From CBFGTJ01 sp965651815 (lineage in GTDB: Bacteria; Actinomycetota; Acidimicrobiia; Acidimicrobiales; Microtrichaceae), in contig CBFGTJ010000059.1 of NCBI GenBank assembly GCA_965651815.1, positions 1 to 15,691 of the forward strand: a DNA stretch of 15,691 nucleotides, read 5' to 3'. Positions within the stretch are counted from its first letter, which is position 1; each line of letters begins with the position of its first letter. Positions 6,401 to 13,150 of the stretch are shown here, one piece after another. A program made the position numbers and the translations under genes. Under the pieces are notes generated by a model that saw only the letters and a program-made list of their open reading frames with translations, did no database searches and had not been told where the DNA came from.

Positions 6401-6876
6401 GCGGGCCAGCCCACCGCGGCAGGCCGGGGCCCCCGACGCGGATCCTCCAGGTCCTGCCCGACACCGACGCCACCGCGACGAACACCGCCGCGGTCGACCT
6501 CCACGCCGACCTCGCCGCGGCGGGCCTCGAGGTGCGGACGGTCGCGCTGGCACCCGGCCGGACCGGCGGCCTCGCGGAGCTGGTCCCGGCGATCGCGCCG
6601 TCCCGCCGGACGCTCGCCGCCCTGACCCAGCTCCGCCGGGAGGCGCGCTGGGCGGACGTCGTCGTGCTGCGCTCCACGCGCGCGGTGCCGCCCCTGGCCG
6701 GCTTGCTGCGGGGCGGCCCGCCGCTGGTGCTCGTGCTGGAGGAGGGCGAGGCACCGCCGACCGGGCGCTCCGCGCGGTCGCTGGCACGGTCCGGGACCCT
6801 GTGGGTGCTCGGCCCGGCGGAGGTTCCCGGGGATCCCCGGCAGTGGTCCGACCTGCTGATCGGCGCAGGACGGTGA
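6397..6876 (+). CDS. Glycosyltransferase N-domain-like fragment, start codon unclear
   Basis: The frame after carD encodes TRILQVLPDTDATATNTAAV, then DLHADLAAAGLEVRTVALAPG, WADVVVLRSTRAVPPLAGLL and finally DPRQWSDLLIGAGR. This resembles the N-terminal Rossmann half of a GT-B glycosyltransferase (GT4 type), but it ends after about 159 residues, where a full enzyme would have about 370-400. The sugar-nucleotide-binding C-terminal half is absent here and in the following sequence. No ATG, GTG or TTG precedes the similar region. The only option near carD is CTG6397, whose last two bases and the next A form the carD stop (CTGA overlap), with a GAGG ten bases upstream, so translation may be coupled to carD. 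It could be a decayed gene or a real short protein. The similarity is judged by eye. Confidence 0.5.
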   Translation: MSGPAHRGRPGPPTRILQVLPDTDATATNTAAVDLHADLAAAGLEVRTVALAPGRTGGLAELVPAIAPSRRTLAALTQLRREARWADVVVLRSTRAVPPLAGLLRGGPPLVLVLEEGEAPPTGRSARSLARSGTLWVLGPAEVPGDPRQWSDLLIGAGR

Positions 6877-6934
6877 GCCGGGCGCGGTCCCCGTGGTCCG
6901 CAGCCCGTGCGACTCGACGGCCCCGGCCTCCCAC

Positions 6935-6940
6935 TACCCT
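6935..6940 (+). promoter_or_regulatory. -10 box of the lipoprotein gene, leaderless start
   Basis: TACCCT fits TANNNT and is followed after seven bases by the ATG at 6948. The sequence before the ATG has no Shine-Dalgarno. This is the standard geometry of actinobacterial leaderless transcripts. Confidence 0.55.
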
Positions 6941-6947
6941 CGACGCC

Positions 6948-7796
6948 ATGGGTCCGAGGGTCCGGCGCGTCCTGCCGGCGGTGGGGGTGGTGCTCGCTGC
7001 GTCGCTGGCCGCCTGCGTGCCGACCGACACCACCCACGTCGCGGAGATCGACGACGGCGGCGACGCGGGCGCCCTGGACCGGCCCGCGCCGACGTTCCCC
7101 GACGGCGAGGTGCCGGCGGCGCTGGTCGCCGAGGGGCTGGCCCATGACCTGAGCGCCCGGCCCCGCGACCAGGACTACTGGTCGCCGAAGCGGGCCGAGG
7201 CGCGCTGCGCCGCGGACCGGATCGTCGCCGAGCTGGGGGCGTCCCGGCTCGTCGCGCTCGGCTACCGCCCCGGCACTCCGGGGGCGTCCGTGAACGACCT
7301 GGACCTCGACGACGCCGAGCGCGACGTCCTGGTCGAGGCCCTCGCCAGCTGCGTCGACCCGGTCCAGGCGGTCGGTGCGATCCTCTACGGCGCCGGCCGG
7401 ATCCCCGCGCGGATGGCGTCCTGCATGGCCCGTGGCATGGGGGAGGCGGGCGCACGACCGATCCTCGAGGCATGGGCGCACGGCCGCGCCGTCGACCCCT
7501 TCGAGGAGGGTTCGGACCTCGCCTCGCTCGTGCTCGGGCACGCGGACGTGTGCATCTCGGACACCGCGTTCAACTGGCCGGACCTCCGCTTCCCGGACGA
7601 GGACCCGATCATCAACTCCGACGACCCGGCCGGCACGCGCAGCTCGCCCTACGTCGACGACGCACGCCGTCGGGCCGACGACGAGGCGAACGCGGGCGGC
7701 TCCGGCGGCACCTCCTCGACGGCACCACCCGCCACGACCGCGCCACCCGCCACGACCGCGCCGGCGGCCCCGCCGGCGGACGACCCGCAGTCCTGA
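6948..7796 (+). CDS. Putative lipoprotein with Pro/Thr/Ala-rich C-terminus
   Basis: A 282-residue secreted lipoprotein of unknown function. The N-terminus MGPRVRRVLPAVGVVLAASL plus AAC forms a type II signal peptide: basic start, hydrophobic core, and lipobox LAAC with Cys23 as the lipidated residue. The mature domain (about 60-235) is acidic and has four more cysteines (in ARCAAD, ASCVD, ASCMARG, DVCISD), which may form two disulfides outside the membrane. I do not recognise a family. The tail (about 245-282) is a low-complexity Gly/Ser/Thr/Ala/Pro stretch with two PPATTA units. The start is ATG6948, right after a -10 box. The gene is followed 42 bp later by lgt, whose product would attach diacylglycerol to Cys23 of this protein. 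Confidence 0.85.
   Translation: MGPRVRRVLPAVGVVLAASLAACVPTDTTHVAEIDDGGDAGALDRPAPTFPDGEVPAALVAEGLAHDLSARPRDQDYWSPKRAEARCAADRIVAELGASRLVALGYRPGTPGASVNDLDLDDAERDVLVEALASCVDPVQAVGAILYGAGRIPARMASCMARGMGEAGARPILEAWAHGRAVDPFEEGSDLASLVLGHADVCISDTAFNWPDLRFPDEDPIINSDDPAGTRSSPYVDDARRRADDEANAGGSGGTSSTAPPATTAPPATTAPAAPPADDPQS
7725..7760 (+). repeat. Two perfect tandem copies of an 18-bp unit
   Basis: Bases 7725-7742 and 7743-7760 are identical and encode PPATTA twice in the tail of the lipoprotein. Such in-frame units can vary in number between strains. Confidence 0.8.
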
Positions 7797-7838
7797 ACCC
7801 GCACCGCATCAGCGGTCCGTCACGCTCCCGAGGTCCGA

Positions 7839-8897
7839 ATGCCCACGAGCCCGATCGCCGACCCGCTCCCGTTCACCGGGACGATCCCGAGCCCGCCGTG
7901 GGAACAGCTCGAGATCGGCCCCCTGCAGTTCAGGATGTACGGGCTGATGATCGCCCTCGGGGCGGTCGTCGCGGTGGCCATCGCCCGACGGCGCTGGGAG
8001 GCGCGCGGGGGTGACCCCGAGCAGATCACCAACCTGGCGATCGTCGCCCTGCCCGCCGGGCTGATCGGCGCCCGCCTCTACCACGTGATCACCGACTTCG
8101 GGGACAAGTACTCCGGGGGCCGGTGGTGGCCCGACGCGTTCGCGATCTGGAAGGGCGGGCTGGGGATCCCCGGCGGCGTGCTGCTCGGCGCGCTCGCCGC
8201 GATCGTCGCGTGCCGGGTGATGGGCATCGAGTGGCGCCACGTCGGCGATTCGGCCGCGCCGGCCGTCCCCGTCGCGCAGGCGATCGGCCGGCTCGGCAAC
8301 TACTTCAACCAGGAGCTGTACGGCGGTCCCACCGACCTGCCGTGGGCGCTCGAGGTGGACGACCCGGCCGGCTACCCGCCGGGGACGACGTTCCACCCGA
8401 CCTTCCTCTACGAGGGCCTCTGGAACGTCGCGCTCGCCATCGGCATCGTGCTCGCGGGGCGGCGGGTGGTGCTCAAGCCGGGACGCTGGTTCGCGGTGTA
8501 CGTCGCGGGCTACGGGCTCGGCCGGCTGTGGGTCGAGTCGCTGCGCATCGACTTCGCCACCGAGGTCCTCGGCCTGCGCGTGAACATCTGGATCTCGCTG
8601 CTCGCGATCGCCGGTGGCCTGCTGTGGCTCTTCTGGGGTGGCGGCGCGGTCGACCACGAGGCGACCGCCGAGCTGCGCGCCGGCGGGGACCCGCTCGCCG
8701 GCGTCGCCGCCTCGGGCGCTGCGGCCTCGGGCGCGGCGGGTTCAGCCGCCGAACGCGGCGCGGGCTCAGCCGAACGCGGCGCGGACGCGGTCGGAGAAGG
8801 GGGGCCAGGCCTCGACGGCCCAGGGGCCGAAGTCCCGGTCGGTGAGCAGGATGCAGGCGAGCGACCGTTCGGGGTCGACCCACAGGAAGGTCCCTGA
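7839..8897 (+). CDS. lgt: Prolipoprotein diacylglyceryl transferase
   Basis: Lgt is a membrane enzyme that moves diacylglycerol from phosphatidylglycerol to the lipobox cysteine of prolipoproteins. The family signature GRLGNYFNQELYG is at 150-162, with Arg151 and Asn154 matching catalytically important positions. Other family features are QFRMYGLMIALG (30-41), GLIGARLYHVI (74-84), WKGGLGIPGG (104-113), FHPTFLYEGLWN (185-196) and GRWFAVYVAGYGLGRLWVESLR (215-236). About seven membrane segments end near residue 267. ATG7839 has GAGG five bases upstream. The last 80 or so residues are Ala/Gly-rich and unlike Lgt. From residue 310 on the coding sequence is antisense to the 3' end of the serine hydrolase gene, so the tail may be an extension gained by loss of an earlier stop. 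Confidence 0.95.
   Translation: MPTSPIADPLPFTGTIPSPPWEQLEIGPLQFRMYGLMIALGAVVAVAIARRRWEARGGDPEQITNLAIVALPAGLIGARLYHVITDFGDKYSGGRWWPDAFAIWKGGLGIPGGVLLGALAAIVACRVMGIEWRHVGDSAAPAVPVAQAIGRLGNYFNQELYGGPTDLPWALEVDDPAGYPPGTTFHPTFLYEGLWNVALAIGIVLAGRRVVLKPGRWFAVYVAGYGLGRLWVESLRIDFATEVLGLRVNIWISLLAIAGGLLWLFWGGGAVDHEATAELRAGGDPLAGVAASGAAASGAAGSAAERGAGSAERGADAVGEGGPGLDGPGAEVPVGEQDAGERPFGVDPQEGP
8742..8784. repeat. Imperfect direct repeat at the 3' end of the serine hydrolase gene
   Basis: TCAGCCG-AACGCGGCGCGG occurs at 8766-8784 and again at 8742-8763 with three extra bases (CCG) inserted. On the minus strand the two copies both read as the last codons RAAFG plus stop of the serine hydrolase, the second copy falling after the real stop. 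On the plus strand they give GSAAERGA and GSAERGA in the Lgt tail. It looks like a local duplication. Confidence 0.65.
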
Positions 8898-9578
8898 CCC
8901 GCCGAAGTGCCCGTAGGTGCCCGGCGGCGCGGTCGCACCCGTCCAGTGCGGCTGCTTCGTGCCGCGCAGCTCGGGGCCGAGCCCCCACGGGCACGGGTCC
9001 TGGCGACCCCAACCCGGCAGCACCCCGGCCAGTCCCGGGAACTGCTCGGTCCGCCAGGCCGCCATCGTCGACCCGTGCAGCACGGTGGGGGACAGGAGCT
9101 CCGACGCGAAGCGGCACAGGTCCGTGAGCGTCGACCACACGTCCTTCGCCGCGGAGCCACGCAGCTCGGTCGCGGACATGCCGAGCGGCTCGAGCAGCCC
9201 CAGGTGCAGGTACTCGGCGAAGGGGAGCCCGGTGCGCTCCTCCACGTGGGCGGCCAGCACGTCGTAGCCGGTGTTCGAGTAGATGCGCCGCTCCCCGGGC
9301 GCGGCGAGCACCTTCGGGGAGTCGAAGTCGTAGCCGCCGGCGTGGGCCAGCAGGTGCCGCACGGTGCTGCCCGGCGGGCCGGCGGGCTCCTCGAGCGTGG
9401 TGGCGCCCTCCTCGACGGCGAGGAGCACGGCCATCGACGTCATCAGCTTGGTCACCGAGGCGATGCGGACCACGGTGTCGGGGTCTCCGTGCACCGCGCG
9501 GACGCCCTCGGCATCCACCACCGCGGCCGCCGCGAACCCGGCACCCCAGCCGTCGACCTCTGCCAGCAGGTCGCTCAC
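8766..9578 (-). CDS. Serine hydrolase, beta-lactamase/EstB family
   Basis: A 270-residue member of the class C beta-lactamase-like serine hydrolases (EstB, D-aminopeptidase and related esterases). The nucleophile motif SVTK is at 41-44 (Ser41, Lys44), the second motif YSN at 100-102, and GHFGGSGT at 223-230 takes the place of the KTG box, in the HxG form seen in esterase members. HLLAHAGGYDFDS (75-87) is a typical family segment. There is no signal peptide, so the enzyme is probably cytoplasmic; the substrate cannot be read from sequence. GTG9578 is the only sensible start; no strong ribosome-binding site is visible. The gene is divergent from the DEAD-box helicase and its 3' end overlaps lgt by 132 bp tail to tail. 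It is shorter than most relatives (about 350-400). Confidence 0.9.
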   Translation of the reverse strand: MSDLLAEVDGWGAGFAAAAVVDAEGVRAVHGDPDTVVRIASVTKLMTSMAVLLAVEEGATTLEEPAGPPGSTVRHLLAHAGGYDFDSPKVLAAPGERRIYSNTGYDVLAAHVEERTGLPFAEYLHLGLLEPLGMSATELRGSAAKDVWSTLTDLCRFASELLSPTVLHGSTMAAWRTEQFPGLAGVLPGWGRQDPCPWGLGPELRGTKQPHWTGATAPPGTYGHFGGSGTFLWVDPERSLACILLTDRDFGPWAVEAWPPFSDRVRAAFG

Positions 9579-9628
9579 GCCGGCCCCGACCGGACGGGGG
9601 CGACTTCGGGGTACGCCGTTGCGACCGG

Positions 9629-9634
9629 TATCCT
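9629..9634 (+). promoter_or_regulatory. Candidate -10 box of the helicase gene
   Basis: TATCCT is a good -10 hexamer in the 84-bp gap between the divergent serine hydrolase and helicase genes. Transcription near 9641 would give a leader of about 22 nt. No clear -35 is seen. Confidence 0.4.
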
Positions 9635-9662
9635 TCCGACGATCGACGAACCTGAAGTGGAC

Positions 9663-10823
9663 ATGACGACGACCTTCGACAAGCTCGGCGTGGCCGAGGA
9701 CCTGTGCCAGGCGCTCTCCGAACAGGGGATCGAGTCCCCGTTCCCCATCCAGCAGATGACCATCCCCGACATCCTCGCGGGTCGTGACGTCTGCGGGAAG
9801 GCGAAGACCGGCTCCGGGAAGACCCTCGCCTTCGGGCTCCCCCTCCTGCAGATCCTGCCGGAGGCGAAGCCCGGACGGCCCACCGGCCTGGTGCTGGTGC
9901 CGACCCGGGAGCTCGCCACGCAGGTGCGCGACGAGCTGGCACCGATGGCGGCCGCCCGTGGCATCCGCATCGCCGCGATCTACGGCGGCGACCCCATCGA
10001 GAAGCAGGTGAAGGCGCTCCGCAAGGGCGTCGAGCTCGCCGTGTGCACCCCGGGCCGTGCGATCGACCTCATCGAGCGTCGCGACCTGTCGGTCGAGGAC
10101 GTGCGCCACGTGGTCATCGACGAGGCGGACCGCATGGCCGACATGGGCTTCTTGCCGCAGGTCGAGTGGATCCTGCGCAACGTCGGCGGCAGCCACCAGA
10201 CCCTGCTGTTCTCCGCCACCCTCGACGGGGTCGTGGACTCCCTGGTGCGCCGCTACCAGACGGACCCCGCCCGCCACGAGGTGGAGTCCCGGGGCGTGAC
10301 CGTCGAGGAGATGACCCACCGGTTCATCCAGGTCCACGAGATGGACAAGGCGAAGGTCGCGGCCAAGATCATCCAGAGCAGCGGCCGCACGATGGTGTTC
10401 ACCAACACCAAGCACGGCGCCGACCGGCTGGCCGCCAAGCTCGGCGACCTCGGCGTGAAGGCCACCGCCATCCACGGCGACCTGCGCCAGAACATGCGTG
10501 AGCGGGCGCTGTCGAACTTCTCCGAGGGCAAGCTCGCCGCGCTGGTCGCCACCGACGTCGCCGCGCGTGGCATCCACGTGGACGAGGTCGACACGGTCAT
10601 CCACTACGACCCGCCGTCGGACCACAAGACCTACCTGCACCGCTCCGGCCGCACGGCGAGGGCGGGGGAATCGGGCCTGGTGGTGTCGCTGGTGCTGTGG
10701 AACCAGGAGCTCGAGGTGCGCCGCCTCCAGAAGCGGCTCGGGCTGGACGTCCCGTTGGTCGAGATGTTCTCGAACGACCCCCGCCTCGAGGACCTCGTCG
10801 AGTTCGACCCCGAGGCCGCCTGA
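9663..10823 (+). CDS. DEAD-box ATP-dependent RNA helicase
   Basis: A 386-residue minimal DEAD-box helicase that unwinds short RNA duplexes using ATP, usually in ribosome assembly, mRNA decay or cold adaptation. All motifs are present: Q motif ESPFPIQQ (24-31), I AKTGSGKT (47-54), Ia PTRELA (80-85), TPGR (129-132), II DEAD (153-156), III SAT (184-186), IV MVFTNT (244-249), V ATDVAARGIH (296-305) and VI HRSGRTARAG (326-335). It lacks the long basic or RGG-rich C-terminal tail of many bacterial members and ends with an acidic stretch. ATG9663 is preferred; GTG9657 two codons earlier is possible. The gene ends four bases before the convergent Nudix gene, leaving no room for a separate terminator. 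Confidence 0.95.
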   Translation: MTTTFDKLGVAEDLCQALSEQGIESPFPIQQMTIPDILAGRDVCGKAKTGSGKTLAFGLPLLQILPEAKPGRPTGLVLVPTRELATQVRDELAPMAAARGIRIAAIYGGDPIEKQVKALRKGVELAVCTPGRAIDLIERRDLSVEDVRHVVIDEADRMADMGFLPQVEWILRNVGGSHQTLLFSATLDGVVDSLVRRYQTDPARHEVESRGVTVEEMTHRFIQVHEMDKAKVAAKIIQSSGRTMVFTNTKHGADRLAAKLGDLGVKATAIHGDLRQNMRERALSNFSEGKLAALVATDVAARGIHVDEVDTVIHYDPPSDHKTYLHRSGRTARAGESGLVVSLVLWNQELEVRRLQKRLGLDVPLVEMFSNDPRLEDLVEFDPEAA

Positions 10824-10827
10824 TCCC

Positions 10828-11355
10828 TCAGCCCCGGCCGCGCTCGCGCAGGGCGAGCAGGAGCGCGATCACGCTCATCCCGTCGAGGACGCGGTGGTCG
10901 TCGAGCAGCCGTCCCGCCTCGTCGTGGGGCACCCACGCGACCCGCGCCGCCTCCTCGGGGTCGGGGGCGCCCACCTCGCGTGCGCTCGACGCGCCGAAGA
11001 TCCAGAACGTCTGGGTGGACAGCCCCGCGATCGGGCGGAACCGCTGGAGCAGCCGCAGCTGCCCCGGCTCCCAGCCGCTCTCCTCCACGCACTCCCGGCG
11101 GGCGGCGTCCTCGGGGGCCTCGCCGGGCTCCACCATCCCGCCCGGGATCTCCCACGCCCACTCGTCGCCGAGGAAGCGGTGCCGCCACAGCAGCAGCACG
11201 CCGCGGTCCGGGTCCGACACCACCACCCCCGCCGCGTCGGGTGCCTCGATCGCGTGGTGCTCGTAGCGGCGCCCGGACGCCTCGACGTCGACGAGCGTGA
11301 GCGTCACCCAGGGGCTCCGGTACAGCTCGCGGCGGCCGTGGACGTTCCAGCGCAC
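10828..11355 (-). CDS. Nudix hydrolase, ADP-ribose pyrophosphatase-like
   Basis: A 175-residue Nudix enzyme that cleaves a nucleoside diphosphate linked to another group. The Nudix box runs from Gly73 to Trp95: GMVEPGEAPEDAARRECVEE then SGW, matching G-x5-E-x7-R-E-x2-E-E-x-G with Glu88, Glu91 and Glu92 as metal ligands. The overall form (LLLWRHRFLGDEWAWEIPGG before the box, and QRFRPIAGLSTQTFWIF after it) resembles ADP-ribose or ADP-sugar pyrophosphatases, so that substrate type is inferred. GTG11355 is chosen as start because TAGGGT, a -10 box, ends six bases before it on the minus strand, which implies a leaderless message. It is convergent with the helicase and divergent from the DNA methylase gene. 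Confidence 0.93.
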   Translation of the reverse strand: MRWNVHGRRELYRSPWVTLTLVDVEASGRRYEHHAIEAPDAAGVVVSDPDRGVLLLWRHRFLGDEWAWEIPGGMVEPGEAPEDAARRECVEESGWEPGQLRLLQRFRPIAGLSTQTFWIFGASSAREVGAPDPEEAARVAWVPHDEAGRLLDDHRVLDGMSVIALLLALRERGRG

Positions 11356-11361
11356 GGGCGC

Positions 11362-11367
11362 ACCCTA
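11362..11367 (-). promoter_or_regulatory. -10 box of the Nudix gene, leaderless start
   Basis: On the minus strand TAGGGT fits TANNNT and is followed by six bases and then the GTG start, with no Shine-Dalgarno. Confidence 0.5.
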
Positions 11368-11408
11368 GGACGGGTCCGCGGGTGCGCCGTTCCGCCACGC
11401 CGGTCCGA

Positions 11409-11433
11409 CACACTTGGTGCGTGGACCCGAGGA
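11409..11433 (+). promoter_or_regulatory. Candidate -10 box and ribosome-binding site of the methylase gene
   Basis: CACACT (11409-11414) may be the -10, giving a leader of about 22 nt, and GAGGA (11429-11433) lies nine bases before ATG11443 as Shine-Dalgarno. The divergent Nudix -10 box is about 42 bp away. Confidence 0.35.
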
Positions 11434-11442
11434 TCGCCACCG

Positions 11443-12846
11443 ATGGATGAGCCGGCGCCGGCCACGGCGGTCCCTTCCGGGGTCGAGGGGGCGTGGGCGC
11501 TGGTCGCCCGCCACGAGCGCTCGGTGCCGCCCACCCGGCGGCGGCGCCACGGGGTCCACTACACCCCGGCCGCCCTCGCGGCGCGGCTGGTGGGGGAGGC
11601 GGTCGCGGTGCTGGGCCGCGTCCCCGCCACCGTGCTCGACCCGTCGTGCGGCGCGGGCGCGTTCCTGCTCGCCGCGGCGGACGAGCTGCACCGCGCGGGG
11701 GTGCCCGCTGCGGAGGTCGTCGAGCGGCGCCTCGTCGGCATCGAGCTCGACCCGGCCGCCGGCGCGGCGGCCCGCAGTGCGCTCCGCGAGTGGGCGGCCG
11801 CGCACGGCGCCGGGCACGCCGGCACGGCGCGCATCCTGAGCGGCGACGCCCGCTGGCTCGGCCGCGACTGGGCCGAGCGGCCGCCGGGCGGGTTCGACCT
11901 GGTGGTCGGCAACCCCCCGTTCCTGTCGCAGCTGTCCCGCCGCACCGCCCGGTCGGCCGTCGACCGCGAGCGCGCCCGGGAGCGGTTCGGCGCTGCGTTC
12001 GGCTACGCCGATGCGGCGGCGCTGTTCCTCGCCGGCGCGATGGACCTCGTCGCCGAGGGTGGGGTGGTGGCGATGCTGCAGCCGCAGTCCGTCCTGGCGG
12101 CCCGCGACACCACGCCGGTGCGGGAGCTGCTCGCCGAGCGGGGCGAGCTGGTCGCGCTGTGGGTGGGCACCGGGCGGCCCTTCGAGGCGGAGGTCGACGT
12201 GTGCGCACCGGTCCTGCGGGCCGGCCCGCGGTCCTCCACCGCAGCCCCGGGCGGGACGGTGCGGGTGGTGGCCGAGGGGCCGTCTGGGGCCGCGACCCAC
12301 CGGGTCACGCTGCCGCCCGCCGCGTCGTGGGCCCCGCTGCTCGCACCGGTGCACGGGCTGCCGGACCTTCCCGCCGCGGGATCGGCCGCCGCCGGGGCGC
12401 TGGGCGACCTCGCGTCCGCGACCGCGGGGTTCCGCGACGAGTACTACGCCCTGCGGGACGCCGCGGTCGAGGGCGGCTCGCCGTCGGACCCGCGCCTGGT
12501 GACCGTCGGCATGGTCGAGCCCGGCTGGTCCAGGTGGGGCGAGCGGCCCGCCCGGCTCGGCGGGCGTCGCTACACGTGCCCCCGGGTGGACCTCGGGGCG
12601 CTCGCCGCGGCCTCCCCGCGGGTGGCGGGGTGGGCGACGCGGCGGCTGGTGCCGAAGGTGCTGGTCGCGACCCAGACCCGCGTCGTCGAGGCGGCCGTCG
12701 ACGCCGAGGGCGACGTCGTGCCCGTGACCCCGCTCATCAGCGTCGAGCCGCACCCCGGCGTCGACCCGTGGATGGTCGCGGCGGCGCTGCGCGCGCCGCC
12801 CGGGAGCGGCAGGGCCCGCGCGTCCCACCGCGGCCGCGGGCAGTAG
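11443..12846 (+). CDS. N6-adenine DNA methylase, probably frameshifted near its end
   Basis: A 467-residue class I adenine-N6 DNA methyltransferase with motif order X-I-IV as in type I/IIG-like enzymes: HGVHYTPAALAARLV (36-50), motif I VLDPSCGAGAFLLAA (64-78), acidic loop GIELD (99-103), and catalytic motif IV NPPF (157-160). The C-terminal half (about 300-450) with RRYTCPRVDLG and WATRRLVPKVLVATQTR resembles the target-recognition region of such enzymes. The frame stops at TAG 12844-12846 with an unfamiliar Arg/Gly-rich ending (GSGRARASHRGRGQ). In relatives the protein goes on to a PLP segment; that segment is found just downstream in the same frame (see the next entry), so the gene looks broken by a pair of nearby frameshifts. 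No restriction enzyme gene is adjacent. ATG11443 is supported by GAGGA upstream. Confidence 0.85.
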   Translation: MDEPAPATAVPSGVEGAWALVARHERSVPPTRRRRHGVHYTPAALAARLVGEAVAVLGRVPATVLDPSCGAGAFLLAAADELHRAGVPAAEVVERRLVGIELDPAAGAAARSALREWAAAHGAGHAGTARILSGDARWLGRDWAERPPGGFDLVVGNPPFLSQLSRRTARSAVDRERARERFGAAFGYADAAALFLAGAMDLVAEGGVVAMLQPQSVLAARDTTPVRELLAERGELVALWVGTGRPFEAEVDVCAPVLRAGPRSSTAAPGGTVRVVAEGPSGAATHRVTLPPAASWAPLLAPVHGLPDLPAAGSAAAGALGDLASATAGFRDEYYALRDAAVEGGSPSDPRLVTVGMVEPGWSRWGERPARLGGRRYTCPRVDLGALAAASPRVAGWATRRLVPKVLVATQTRVVEAAVDAEGDVVPVTPLISVEPHPGVDPWMVAAALRAPPGSGRARASHRGRGQ

Positions 12847-12876
12847 CCGGGCACGCAGCGCAGGGCGGCCGCCGCC

Positions 12877-13077
12877 GTGCTCGACCAGCCGCTCCCCGCC
12901 GACCGGGAGCTGTGGGAGGCGGCGGCCGAGCGCTGCCGGGCGCTCGCGGCGGCGGAGCCCGAGCGGCGCGGTGAGCTGCTCGTCGAGCTGGGCGGCCTGC
13001 TGTGCCGCGCGCACGGCATGGAGCCCGACGGCGCGGCGCACCGGTGGTGGGTGCAGCGCCTCGGGAGGCGGCGATGA
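12877..13077 (+). CDS. C-terminal piece of the N6-adenine methylase
   Basis: Sixty-six residues in the same frame as the methylase, after its TAG: VLDQPLPADRELWEAAAERC then RALAAAEPERRGELL and HGMEPDGAAHRWWVQRLG. The segment LDQPLPADRELWEAA matches the closing part of this methylase family, where 'lPLP' is followed by W and a helix. The GTG at 12877 has no ribosome-binding site and is probably not a real start. Between 12799 and 12865 the +2 frame reads AAGPARPTAAAGSSRARSA, which fits the missing link. The stop TGA (13075-13077) overlaps an ATG at 13074. It is best read as the 3' end of one damaged or misread gene, less likely as a separate small protein. Confidence 0.5.
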   Translation: MLDQPLPADRELWEAAAERCRALAAAEPERRGELLVELGGLLCRAHGMEPDGAAHRWWVQRLGRRR

Positions 13078-13093
13078 GCTCCCCGGGCGCCAC

Positions 13094-13112
13094 CCGCCCC
13101 GTCACCGGGCGG
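13094..13112 (+). terminator. Possible terminator hairpin after the methylase
   Basis: CCGCCC and GGGCGG form a perfect 6-bp GC stem with a 7-nt loop 17 bp after the methylase remnant. The following AGTGCGTTT has only a short T run, so termination would be weak. Confidence 0.3.
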
Positions 13113-13119
13113 AGTGCGT

Positions 13120-13149
13120 TTGACCGCCGACGAGCCGCTCGTGTGACAT
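13120..13149 (+). promoter_or_regulatory. Candidate promoter of the met operon
   Basis: TTGACC (13120-13125) is a near-consensus -35, and TGACAT (13144-13149) is a weaker -10 after an 18-bp spacer. Transcription would start about 13155, at the beginning of the riboswitch fold. Confidence 0.45.
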
Positions 13150-13150
13150 G

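Noticed and set aside
7725..7760. The tandem 18-bp repeat as a CRISPR or mobile-element sign
   Set aside because: There are only two in-frame copies without spacers, inside a Pro/Thr-rich protein tail.
9579..10640. Upstream extension of the serine hydrolase frame on the minus strand, antisense to the helicase
   Set aside because: The sequence upstream of GTG9578 is the reverse of helicase codons and shows no family similarity. The hydrolase starts properly at 9578.
11443..13077. Methylase, helicase and Nudix genes as a defence island (BREX, DISARM or restriction type)
   Set aside because: The helicase is an ordinary DEAD-box RNA helicase, the Nudix gene is divergent, and no restriction, protease, PglZ or ATPase partner is present. 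The adjacency alone does not support a defence system.
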